Part shown: one piece after another, positions 1 through 8,247 of the stretch | How positions within the stretch are numbered: position 1 is the first letter of the stretch | How the letters are laid out: each line of letters opens with the position of its first letter | Assembly: GCF_964020175.1 (NCBI RefSeq) | Contig: NZ_OZ026541.1 | Coordinates: 620,001-684,000 of the forward strand | Source: Candidatus Mesenet endosymbiont of Phosphuga atrata | Lineage (GTDB): Bacteria; Pseudomonadota; Alphaproteobacteria; Rickettsiales; Anaplasmataceae | Length of the DNA stretch: 64,000 nt | Reading direction: 5' to 3' | Notes under the pieces: model-generated | Databases searched by the model: none | What the model was told of the DNA's origin: nothing | Seen by the model: only the letters and a program-made list of their open reading frames with translations | Translations under genes and position numbers: made by a program

Positions 1-165
1 AACACCATCTTGATTTAAAGGTGATGCTTTTTCACATCTTTTTGCAACACAAGTAAATAATACATTATCATTATTTAGCAACAACTTATGATATGATATT
101 AAAAGTATTACACTGACAATAATCAGTGTAATAGACAGATATTTTTTAATACATTCTAAATACAA
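1..165 (-). CDS. Partial hypothetical membrane protein (cut by window edge)
   Basis: An open frame runs off the left edge of the window for 55 codons without a stop. Its N-terminal part holds one hydrophobic segment of about 20 residues (around residues 15-35) followed by a polar, Cys-containing stretch, so it would be a single-pass or signal-anchored protein. No in-frame ATG is available; the best candidate start is TTG at 165, with the purine-rich GGTAAG a few bases upstream. An 11-bp perfect inverted repeat (106-116 with 123-133) lies inside the frame. I do not recognise the family, and because only the N-terminus is visible it could also be a chance open frame or a relic. Confidence 0.35.
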   Translation of the reverse strand, partial: MYLECIKKYLSITLIIVSVILLISYHKLLLNNDNVLFTCVAKRCEKASPLNQDGV

Positions 166-205
166 TTTATACTTACCTACATGATTGCTTTAGTTTTGTG
201 AATAC

Positions 206-1210
206 TTAAGAAAGGTAAAATCGTAACCCTAAAAAGTGCGATGCTATTGAACTAATAGCAAACTTGCGTGCTATCCTCTCTGCAGCTTTTGTATTGTCAT
301 TAAATAGCACACCCATAGCACCTGCCTTATTAAACATATTTTCTTTTAAAAACTTTAAAGTATCGTTTACTAACCAAAGTAATTCACTTAGTGTTAAATT
401 CAGTGCAATTCCTCTACCTGGATCAAAGAAAGCAAAGTTATCATCTCCATTTTTTGCAATTAACATTATACTCCTTTGCCAAAACGTTTCTCCAATATTG
501 ACAACGGCAAAATCTATGTAAGTTCCTATTTTCACTTCTTTCATGGTATGCCTAAAGAATTCCTCATTGACGGTAAGTAGGCCAGAACTATCTTTACTAA
601 GAATCCATGGTATAAGAAGTGGATCAAATATGCTATGAGGTGACAATATAGCGCAATTTACCATCACCCCTATTGAATAGGGTATCTGATTTTTTTCATA
701 CATTTCGTTCCACCAAGTTACCACTACTTCATCAAATTTGTTAAATGTATCTGCTGCCAGTCGAGATTCCTTATTGCTCATAGCTTGAATATATTCACCA
801 ATAAGAAGAGAAATTTTGTCAGCTATTTTAACTTGTTCTTCTATAGGGTAAATAGTAAACTTAAGTTTTTTCTTATCACTTTCCACTATTCTTAGTATTG
901 TTTGTAAATTACTAAGTATCACTTCATTGTTAGAAATCTGAGCAACATTTTCTTCATTTAATAATCTATAATATGCAACATAGCTAGAAAGTAGTACACA
1001 TAATCCAGCATTATCTCTGTCTACTAAATATTCGTAAATACGCTTAAACTTATGTTTATCTTTATTTATTTCTGATATTAAAGTATTCTGATTAAACTCA
1101 ATTACTTTTCGCTTGCTTTTTATACTCTCCCCTGCAAGGCAGCTACTGCCTATAGCAACAAGAAACACTAAAGTTATCAATTTTAATTTAAGGGCAAAAT
1201 TTATATTCAT
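206..1210 (-). CDS. Exported protein resembling a C58/YopT-like papain-fold protease
   Basis: A 334-residue protein starting at ATG. Residues 8-26 form a hydrophobic signal sequence ending in GSSC-LAG, so it is exported and may be a lipoprotein. Two segments recall the papain-like C58/YopT and LifA-type toxin peptidases: AGLCVLLSSY at residues 69-78, like the catalytic-Cys motif in those families, and an NGD...FFDP segment at 254-264, like the His/Asp part, where a His normally precedes the FFDP strand. Here the expected His position (around S247) is not His, so the protein may be inactive or the resemblance may be structural only. The family assignment is my inference from motif shape. The rest is helical and Lys/Asn-rich. 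It lies downstream of the repeat protein at 1271-2503 in the same orientation. Confidence 0.6.
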   Translation of the reverse strand: MNINFALKLKLITLVFLVAIGSSCLAGESIKSKRKVIEFNQNTLISEINKDKHKFKRIYEYLVDRDNAGLCVLLSSYVAYYRLLNEENVAQISNNEVILSNLQTILRIVESDKKKLKFTIYPIEEQVKIADKISLLIGEYIQAMSNKESRLAADTFNKFDEVVVTWWNEMYEKNQIPYSIGVMVNCAILSPHSIFDPLLIPWILSKDSSGLLTVNEEFFRHTMKEVKIGTYIDFAVVNIGETFWQRSIMLIAKNGDDNFAFFDPGRGIALNLTLSELLWLVNDTLKFLKENMFNKAGAMGVLFNDNTKAAERIARKFAISSIASHFLGLRFYLS

Positions 1211-1270
1211 AGAATTACCTATGTTACTTTACAATGCAGCTTACATATTGATTATAAAAAATTTCTAAAC

Positions 1271-2503
1271 CTAAACAGTTTGTTGCATCATCAACACGTT
1301 ACTTAAAGCAACACTTACCAACTCAGTAGGGATAACACTTAAATCTTCTAGTTTTGCTGTATTTAACTCTTTTGCAAAAGCACAAAGTCTTCCTTCGTCA
1401 GAGAATATGAATTCTACAAAATACTGACCACAATTTTTTGATTTTAATATAATATTAAAAACTTGCTGGTTGTTCTGGATCTTACTTAGTATACCCTGAT
1501 TATCAAGTATTGTTCTGATTATATTTGACTTATCATAGGTATTAATATTCGGTGCCTTAAGTATTGAATACAATATATCACGATCAACTGATTTTAATCT
1601 TCTGCTAATATGGCCTTCAGCATCATCACTATAGTCTTTAAAAATTCTTTTCAGTACACCAGCACCATCATTTAAGATTAATAATTCATCTAAAAGCCAT
1701 TTATTCTCTATAATGTTTGTGTAAAATTTTTGATCACCTAAAACTTCCATAACTAAGTATGATGCAGGCAGTTTTTCTAGTAATCTGCAACAAACATCTG
1801 GTGCTTCCATTATCCTTGCAAATATCTCATCATTATCAAAAATATCCTGAATCCAACCTTCATATGAATACATTGCTTTATCAGTACTAAACGTTATCTC
1901 TAATATTTCTTCTAGAACATCTATGTGCTTTCTAAACTTATCAAAGCTCTGCATATTGTTAAAAACATTCTTAACTAAACATGGAAATTGATGTTCGTGA
2001 CTCAACTTAAGTAACATGTCAAAAATATCAATGTTATTTATTATAAGATCTAAGCACTCTTGATCGTAAAAAACTGCTCGAATTGAATCTTCATTAAGTT
2101 TGTTATGCTCTAATATTTTTTTAAAAATATTTTTATTCTCTTTTATCTTCAAAAGAACATTTCTATCATTAAACACTGTTTTAATGAGCTCAATGTTGAT
2201 GCTATCTTGATGCGCACGATTATCTCTATTTTTTATCTTTAAACATTCTTCAAAGATATGTAAATTATTCTTGATACTATCTAGGTTTTTATCAAATATC
2301 AGCTCTATTACATAATCATTGAAAAACTTGCCTGACTCTATCAATATGCTTAGTATATCTAACCCATTTTTTAACTTGCTGAGACGTTTTTTATCTCCAA
2401 AGACAAATTGTACTGCTCTATCATTTAAATAATCCAGTTGTGCTAATCTCATGACAATATCTTGATTGTCATTCATGTTGTTTATAATGCTAGCGCTATG
2501 CAT
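1271..2503 (-). CDS. Hypothetical protein built of ~35-residue helical repeats
   Basis: A 410-residue protein with ATG start and a GAGGGG ribosome-binding site 8-9 bases upstream. I do not recognise the family, but the sequence is clearly periodic: a motif of the form V-F-x-(D/N)-x-x-x-L-x-x-I-x-x-N-x-x-I-F-x-x-L-L-K recurs about ten times. The Phe/Leu anchors fall near residues 35, 70, 111, 145, 181, 222, 255, 288, 333 and 367, giving 33-45 residue units. That pattern predicts a helical solenoid like HEAT or Pumilio-type scaffolds, although the consensus is neither. There is no signal peptide or membrane segment. Such scaffolds usually bind proteins or RNA, so a host-interaction role is possible but unproven. 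Confidence 0.75.
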   Translation of the reverse strand: MHSASIINNMNDNQDIVMRLAQLDYLNDRAVQFVFGDKKRLSKLKNGLDILSILIESGKFFNDYVIELIFDKNLDSIKNNLHIFEECLKIKNRDNRAHQDSINIELIKTVFNDRNVLLKIKENKNIFKKILEHNKLNEDSIRAVFYDQECLDLIINNIDIFDMLLKLSHEHQFPCLVKNVFNNMQSFDKFRKHIDVLEEILEITFSTDKAMYSYEGWIQDIFDNDEIFARIMEAPDVCCRLLEKLPASYLVMEVLGDQKFYTNIIENKWLLDELLILNDGAGVLKRIFKDYSDDAEGHISRRLKSVDRDILYSILKAPNINTYDKSNIIRTILDNQGILSKIQNNQQVFNIILKSKNCGQYFVEFIFSDEGRLCAFAKELNTAKLEDLSVIPTELVSVALSNVLMMQQTV

Positions 2504-2566
2504 GTTGGTATCCCCTCAATAACTAAAGATTTTGATTTCTCAAAGCCCTAAGTTGAGTATACCAAT

Positions 2567-3913
2567 TTAAATATTTTTTCTAACCTTTTCTTTAATTAAT
2601 GTTTCTCCAGTTAAGCTATTCTGATTAGCTGCAAGTATATTAATGTCTATTATCTTACCACAGTATTCACCCTCTGGATCATAAATACAAACAGATTGCA
2701 TATATGGAGTTTTGCCAATGATTTGATTTTTGTATTTACCTTTCTTACCATCAAATAGCACTGATAAAGTACGACCTACCATTTTTTTATTATATTCCAG
2801 TTGTTTTTCACTGATTAGCTTTTGTAGCCGTGCTAAACGATCAGTTTTTATTTCTTCTGATACTTGATCTTTGCGCTCTGCACCAGGAGTACCTGGCCTT
2901 GGGCTATATTTAAAACTGTAGCTCTGTGTAAACCCTACCTTTTCAACCATTTTTATAGTCTCCTCAAAGTCTTTTTCTGTTTCACCAGGAAACCCAACAA
3001 TAAAGTCAGAAGAAAATGCTATGTTAGGTTTTAGCTTGCGGAGGTTATCAATAATATCTAAGTAGTCAGATGCAGTATGCTTCCTATTCATAGAATGTAG
3101 TACTTTATCAGAACCAGACTGCACAGGTAAATGCAAAAATGGCATAAGTTTAGGCTCTGTTGCGTGAGATTCATACAAAGTTTGATGCATATCTTTAGGG
3201 TGAGAAGTTGTGTAGCGAATGCGTTCTAATCCCTTTATCTTAGCTAAATAACTAATAAGTTCACCCAGAGTCCATGACCTTTCATCACACTCACCATGAT
3301 AAGCGTTAACGTTCTGTCCAAGTAATGTAATTTCCTTAACTCCGCTCTCAACTAAGCTTAATGCTTCACGAAATACTTCATTTACTGGACGTGAATATTC
3401 CGCGCCACGAGTATAAGGAACAACGCAGAAAGTACAGAATTTATCACACCCTTCTTGGATTGAAAGAAGTGCAGATATACTTTGATTCTGTTTATAGTGA
3501 GGTAGTTTATCAAATTTAGATACCTCAGGAAAATCAATATTAATCGCTCTACCTTTATCACGTTCTGCTTTCACTATCAGTTCTGGTAGCGTATGTATGC
3601 TTTGAGGACCTACAACAACATCAACAAATGGTGCTCTACTGAAGACCTCTTCACCTTCTGCTTGTGCCACGCAACCAGCAACAACTATTGTGATATCTCT
3701 CTTTTGTTTTTTTAATTTATGAATTTGCCCAAGCTCTGAATATAATTTTTCTACTGCTTTTTCCCGTATATGACAAGTGTTAAGTACAATAAGGTTGGCA
3801 TTTTGCATATCCTCAACAACAGTAAACCCAAGTGGTTTAATTATATTTTGCATAAGCATTGAATCGTAAACATTCATCTGACAGCCATAGGTTTTAATAT
3901 ATAAACCTCTCAC
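2567..3913 (-). CDS. miaB: tRNA-2-methylthio-N6-dimethylallyladenosine synthase MiaB
   Basis: A 448-residue radical-SAM methylthiotransferase that adds the 2-methylthio group to i6A37 of tRNAs reading UNN codons. Domain order is standard. The N-terminal UPF0004 domain has cluster-binding Cys at residues 11 (YGCQMN), 47 (NTCH) and 81 (AGCVAQ). The radical-SAM core carries CDKFCTFC at 156-163, and a C-terminal TRAM domain follows from about residue 375. The start is GTG: the AGAAGGT ribosome-binding site sits 8-9 bases upstream and the sequence begins directly with the conserved strand. Length and motifs are typical, with no sign of decay. Confidence 0.97.
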   Translation of the reverse strand: MRGLYIKTYGCQMNVYDSMLMQNIIKPLGFTVVEDMQNANLIVLNTCHIREKAVEKLYSELGQIHKLKKQKRDITIVVAGCVAQAEGEEVFSRAPFVDVVVGPQSIHTLPELIVKAERDKGRAINIDFPEVSKFDKLPHYKQNQSISALLSIQEGCDKFCTFCVVPYTRGAEYSRPVNEVFREALSLVESGVKEITLLGQNVNAYHGECDERSWTLGELISYLAKIKGLERIRYTTSHPKDMHQTLYESHATEPKLMPFLHLPVQSGSDKVLHSMNRKHTASDYLDIIDNLRKLKPNIAFSSDFIVGFPGETEKDFEETIKMVEKVGFTQSYSFKYSPRPGTPGAERKDQVSEEIKTDRLARLQKLISEKQLEYNKKMVGRTLSVLFDGKKGKYKNQIIGKTPYMQSVCIYDPEGEYCGKIIDINILAANQNSLTGETLIKEKVRKNI

Positions 3914-4092
3914 CTTGAATACCTTCTATTAGGAAAATATATCTATTTTAAAGAGCAAACCTAAGCGTTCAAGTTAAACAACTAATTTGAAGAAGAAATT
4001 TTGTAAAGCTGTATTTTTTATAACATTATTTATAATTTTGCTTTTTTGTGAAGTTGTGTATATAGCTATAAAAACTTTTATAAAACTATAGT

Positions 4093-5622
4093 ATGTCATC
4101 CGCTTTAAAGATTAAAGCTGCTTTTATATTTTTTATATCTATTGTTTCGTTATATTTAGTATTACCGAACTTTATAGACAGTAAGCTACTTGTTTTAAAA
4201 AATAAAATGAATTTGGGCCTTGACCTTAAAGGAGGAGCTTATCTGCTACTGCAGGCAGACTTTGATTTTTACGTTAAAGAGAAATTAGATAGTATTGCTA
4301 GCGAAATAAAAGAGGTATTAACTAAAAAAAAAATAAAATATGATAAGCTTGATTATGACAATCAAGTTCTAACACTAGTTTTAAAAGAAAAAAGTGATTA
4401 TCATAACGTGGTACAGGAGATAAAAAAGATTAGTAGTAACGTAGAATTATCACACAAAGATACTATACTTTCTCTTTCATATAATCAAAATTCTAAAAAC
4501 GCTCTGTATCATGATATAATGCTTGAATCAATAGCTAATGTACAGCGGCGTTTGGATAAAATGGGCACTAAAGAAATAAGTGTACAAAGACAAGGGCAGG
4601 ACAAAATTTTAGTACAAGTACCAGGTACAAATGATACAGAACAGATAAGATCAATGCTGGGGAAAACTGCAAAACTTACTTTTCATCTGCTAGATAACAA
4701 TGTAAAAAAAATAGAAGATATAAATATGGTTACTACTTTTCTACTAAATGATGAGTATGGTAATTTATATCCAATATTACGCAAAATTGAAATTAGTGGT
4801 AATTCATTGGCAAACGCAACTGTAGGCTTTGATTCTATCGGTAAGCCAGTTGTAAACTTAAAATTTGATAACGTAGCTAGCAAGCAATTTGCCAAAATTA
4901 CCAAAGAAAACGTCGGGAAACCATTTGCAATTGTTTTAGATAATACAGTGCTTACTACTCCAGTAATCAGGGAATCAATAACTGGTGGGCAGGCATCAGT
5001 AAGTGGTAACTTTACGCTAGATCAAGCCAACGAACTTGCAGTACTGCTCAAGTCAGGAGCGCTGCCAGTTCCATTAAGTATCATTGAGGAAAAAAGTATA
5101 GGACCAAGCCTTGGCTTAGAGTCAATTAAAAGAGGTGAGATAGCAGCACTAATTTCTGTTGCCTCTGTATCACTGTTTATAATAATATCTTACGGACTGC
5201 TTGGCATTTTAGCTTCCATAGCACTGTTTTTTAACGTAGTTTTTATTTTACTGATTTTAACTTTGCTTAAAGCCACTCTTACTTTGCCTGGAATTGCTGG
5301 TATTGCCTTAACTGTTGGCATGGCAGTTGATGCAAATATTTTAATATTTGAACGTATTAGAGAAGAAATTAAATTAGGAAAAAAGATAATTAGATCTATT
5401 GAAGAAGGGTTTAAAAATGCAATTAAAGCAATACTAGATTCTAACATCACAACACTTATTGCTGCAGGAATAATGTTTATGGTTGGTGATGGGCCAATCA
5501 AAGGTTTTGCTGTTACCCTATCAGTTGGGATATTATCCTCTATGTTCTCAGCAATTACGCTAACAAAACTACTGATAGACCTATGGGTCCAGTTTTATAA
5601 GCCCAAGGCTTTTAGTATTTAG
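4093..5622 (+). CDS. secD: Protein translocase subunit SecD
   Basis: A 509-residue inner-membrane subunit of the SecDF complex, which uses the proton gradient to pull proteins through SecYEG from the periplasmic side. TM1 is at residues 8-25, followed by the conserved D1 motif LGLDLKGGAYLL (41-52). The large periplasmic domain comes next, and a C-terminal bundle of about five transmembrane segments begins near residue 345. The signature GMAVDANILIFERIREE-type loop is present in that bundle. SecF is not adjacent, so it must be encoded elsewhere. The start ATG is the first in frame and places the hydrophobic N-terminus correctly. An AT-rich stretch with TATAGC/TATAAA elements lies 20-40 bases upstream and could hold the promoter. 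Confidence 0.96.
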   Translation: MSSALKIKAAFIFFISIVSLYLVLPNFIDSKLLVLKNKMNLGLDLKGGAYLLLQADFDFYVKEKLDSIASEIKEVLTKKKIKYDKLDYDNQVLTLVLKEKSDYHNVVQEIKKISSNVELSHKDTILSLSYNQNSKNALYHDIMLESIANVQRRLDKMGTKEISVQRQGQDKILVQVPGTNDTEQIRSMLGKTAKLTFHLLDNNVKKIEDINMVTTFLLNDEYGNLYPILRKIEISGNSLANATVGFDSIGKPVVNLKFDNVASKQFAKITKENVGKPFAIVLDNTVLTTPVIRESITGGQASVSGNFTLDQANELAVLLKSGALPVPLSIIEEKSIGPSLGLESIKRGEIAALISVASVSLFIIISYGLLGILASIALFFNVVFILLILTLLKATLTLPGIAGIALTVGMAVDANILIFERIREEIKLGKKIIRSIEEGFKNAIKAILDSNITTLIAAGIMFMVGDGPIKGFAVTLSVGILSSMFSAITLTKLLIDLWVQFYKPKAFSI

Positions 5623-5638
5623 TGTAGTTATTAATATC

Positions 5639-5668
5639 TTAACAATTATATTATATAATCAGTATAAT
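5639..5668 (+). promoter_or_regulatory. Candidate sigma-70 promoter for the 5689 gene
   Basis: TTAACA (5639-5644) and a perfect TATAAT (5663-5668) are separated by 18 bases, 20 bases upstream of the start codon at 5689. The surrounding sequence is extremely AT-rich, which makes chance matches common, but both boxes and the spacing fit. It would separate the two small genes from the secD transcript. Confidence 0.45.
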
Positions 5669-5688
5669 AATTAATTAATGAGGGTGAT

Positions 5689-6180
5689 ATGTCTGATAAG
5701 TGTCCTATGAAAGCTATGCTAAAATTAGATAGAGGGAGAGAATTAGATTGTGGTCAATATGGTAATAGGTGCTACACAGTAATCTTAAAATCAATAAACG
5801 ATGAAGTGATTGGTACTTATTCTTCATATAAGTATTATTTCAATAAAGAAGGTAGTCTTGCTTATCATGATAATGCAAATGGAGAAAATGTTACTCTAGG
5901 AAAAGACTTACTTTTAAAAGTGGAAAAGAATGCCCAGGGTGAATTAGAATTAGCTATATATCGTAAAGATGGAAGTAAAGTTCATGATTTAGAGGTCAGT
6001 AGCATAAAAGATTTTATAAATATTGACTTTGAACAATATCTAAATGTAAAAGAACCGCAAATTTATATTAAAGGGGATAGCTTCAATTTATATAGAGTAG
6101 TATTATATGACACCAAAGACAATGAAATAGGAGTATTTGTTGACACAAGTGCTGTTTTTCCGATAATCAGCTTACAGTAG
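5689..6180 (+). CDS. Hypothetical protein, 163 aa
   Basis: ATG start preceded by GAGGGTG at good distance. The product is soluble, of mixed charge and appears beta-rich, without signal peptide or membrane segment. I do not recognise a family. Visible features are a Cys-rich start (CPMKAML and DCGQYGNRCY, residues 5-27) and repeated short beta-like segments such as GTYSSYKYYF and LYRVVLYDTKDNEIG. The latter resembles an earlier piece of the same protein (VILKSINDEVIGTYSS), so the two ends may be an internal duplication. The next gene starts at the last base of this stop codon, so the two form a small operon. Confidence 0.7.
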   Translation: MSDKCPMKAMLKLDRGRELDCGQYGNRCYTVILKSINDEVIGTYSSYKYYFNKEGSLAYHDNANGENVTLGKDLLLKVEKNAQGELELAIYRKDGSKVHDLEVSSIKDFINIDFEQYLNVKEPQIYIKGDSFNLYRVVLYDTKDNEIGVFVDTSAVFPIISLQ

Positions 6181-6545
6181 TGAATGATAATCTTTCATCT
6201 TCATTCTATGATGATAAGGTTAACGCAATTATGAATAAAATAGATGGCTATTACCAATTGTACTACCAAAACGTAGAGGGTTATCGTTGGGATCGTCCAC
6301 AAACTGACATTGAAAGCATAAACATAAACTATAATATTTTAGATAAAATAATGATAGCGGAACAAGACAAAGACAATCCATATTGTCAAACTGAAGAGTG
6401 TAATAGAGAAAAAGAAGCACTCTGCAAAAAGCTTGATGAAACAAGTATGGCCTTATCAAGAGAGCATCACCCGTGTATATCAGAACTGGCAAAAGCAAAT
6501 TTTGCTATAGAGCCTGCAACATATGACATCGGTACATATATGTAA
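6180..6545 (+). CDS. Hypothetical protein, 121 aa
   Basis: The GTG start overlaps the previous stop codon by one base (TAGTG), which suggests translational coupling; there is no separate ribosome-binding site. The protein is acidic, helical and soluble, with two Cys pairs in its second half (CQTEECNREKEALC). I recognise no family. The next in-frame Met is residue 18, so the true start is uncertain. A strong perfect hairpin lies seven bases after the stop codon and probably ends the transcript. Confidence 0.55.
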   Translation: MNDNLSSSFYDDKVNAIMNKIDGYYQLYYQNVEGYRWDRPQTDIESININYNILDKIMIAEQDKDNPYCQTEECNREKEALCKKLDETSMALSREHHPCISELAKANFAIEPATYDIGTYM

Positions 6546-6551
6546 TGGATC

Positions 6552-6590
6552 TTTATATTACCTCCATACAGTTTATGGAGGTAATATAAA
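6552..6590. terminator. Perfect 16-bp hairpin, probable transcription terminator
   Basis: Bases 6552-6567 and 6575-6590 are perfectly complementary, with the 7-base loop ACAGTTT. The stem core is TTACCTCC/GGAGGTAA. It starts seven bases after the stop codon of the small gene ending at 6545. There is no T-tract on the plus strand (AGGTAAAAG follows), so it could act as a pause, an RNA-stabilising hairpin, or a terminator in either direction. Confidence 0.6.
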
Positions 6591-6656
6591 AGGTAAAAGA
6601 ATTTTGCAATAAGCTGATTCATATTATATGATGAAGTCAGTCACAAAGTATGGACA

Positions 6657-6966
6657 GGGAGTGTTCAACAAACTGTGTCAAACCGAATATAAATAATATA
6701 AAAAAGGAGGAATGAACGAAAAAACATCGAATAAAAACAGTGGATTAATAAAGAGTTAATATATTATCGCCCATCCGAGAATGGCAAAGTCTGATCAATA
6801 GAGGCAAGTTTAGAAAAAATGAGAATGAAATCGTAGAAAAGTTCAAAATACAGATTCAGACTCATTTGAAGATAGAGACTTGAGCCACAAAAAAAAAGAC
6901 ACTGAACTTGAAGCAAAAATTCTTAGTATGTTTGCAAGAGTTATAAAATCGCATATCGAAGAAATT
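6657..6966 (+). mobile_element. IS256-family fragment (5' end only)
   Basis: The fragment begins with the terminal repeat GGGAGTGTTCAACAAACTG (6657-6675, continuing to 6684). It then carries the degraded N-terminus of the transposase on the plus strand, with in-frame stops. The readable pieces (MNEKTSNKNSGL, then ELEAKILSMFA) match the start of the neighbouring minus-strand copy nearly base for base. It is cut off at 6967, where the terminal repeat of the second copy begins, so the second element was inserted into this one or recombined with it. Confidence 0.75.
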
Positions 6967-8089
6967 GGGAGTGTTCAACAAACTGTGTCAAACCATATTT
7001 TAATTCAACTGAATTTTCAATCTATTAGGAAAGAAAATATCAAGTTGAGAGATAGTTAAAGCCCAATTTGGTATAGTCCAATTTTGCTCTACCTTTTTTA
7101 TAGCACAATATACCTGCTTGTACAAAGCATTTGTACTGGTAAAAGAGCCCTTGGTTTTAGTGAATTTCCTGATTTGCCTATTTCAATTGGATTGGTAGTA
7201 GCCTCCTAACAGGATCTGAGTACTTAAAATAGCCAGTTTCCCAATTATTTTGCCACTACATTCCCATTTTTCTTCCAGCTCAAATTTTTAGCGATTTCTC
7301 TATTTGAAGCTTTTCTTCAAATCATTCATTTTGCTGGATACATATTTTAGTTTATCTGATGCATTATACACAATTGCACTTCTGCGTTGGGAAATACGTT
7401 GTTTATGGAAAGCTTTTTAGTCCATCTACACAGGCAACGATTCCACACTTTGAGATCATTTAATACACTAAGCCAGAACTCACTATCAGCCAGATAAAAG
7501 CCCAATACTTCTTTTCTGCCATTTTGATCTATACCTAGTATGTTATACATACATTTACTTACGCATCCTCTTTGACTTTAAAAAACATATGAATACTATT
7601 GGATATACAGATTGCAGTTACGCCATTCGTTGGTAGTAATTTGTCATTGATATTTCTGCTGCCGATATCTTGTGGTCATAAATTTCTTCAATATGCGATC
7701 TTTGTAACTCATACCGCTGGCAAACATACTAAGAATTTTTGCTTCAAGTTCAGGATGTCTGTCTTTTTTTTGTGGCTCAAAACTTCCATCCCTATCTCGA
7801 AAGCTCAAATGAGTCTGCATCTGTATATATAGTCTTTGAACTTTTGCCATTCCTATGATTATTTTCTTCATCTTCATTTGATAGGTATTTCACCTTCTAA
7901 ACTAGCCTCTAGTAACTTTTTGATTAGCAGTTCCTCCTTTTCCAGTTAGTTTCTCGGATGGACGATAATATGTTGTTTTCTAACTCTTTATAGTCTACTA
8001 ATCCACTGTTTTTATTCGATGTTTTTTCGTTCATTCCTCCTTTTTTATATTATTTATATTCGGTTTGACATTGTTTGTTGAACGTTCTC
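6967..8089 (-). mobile_element. Degraded IS256-family insertion sequence
   Basis: An element of about 1.1 kb with terminal inverted repeats at 6967-6994 and 8061-8089 (GTTCAACAAACxxTGTCAAACC). The transposase reads on the minus strand from about 8030. Decayed pieces appear in several frames: MNEKTSNKNSGL near the start, HPELEAKILSMFASGMSYKD at 7644-7877, and the IS256/mutator core (GFYLADSEFW, then VFPNAEVQLCIMHQIN) at 7347-7550. The VQLCIxHQI motif is characteristic of this family. Frameshifts and stops make it non-autonomous, and the 3' catalytic part is truncated. Between 8090 and 8247 I see nothing coding. Confidence 0.85.
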
Positions 8090-8247
8090 GCTTATCCAAT
8101 AAATAGAAAACTACTTATTCTTCTTTTATGGTGAATAGAGGGATGAATTATCTCATCTTTCTTCTTGAGCAGAATTTTATTTTGTTCTGTTTCGCGTTAT
8201 AACTATTCAATAAAGAGAGATTTAAACTACTAAAATTTGTTAAAGAT

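Noticed and set aside
264-521. Plus-strand open frame of 85 codons opposite the exported protein gene
   Set aside because: It mirrors the coding strand of the 206-1210 gene and has no ribosome-binding site or family resemblance.
5190-5501. Minus-strand frame of 103 codons inside secD
   Set aside because: It is antisense to conserved SecD membrane segments; the hydrophobic text is a shadow.
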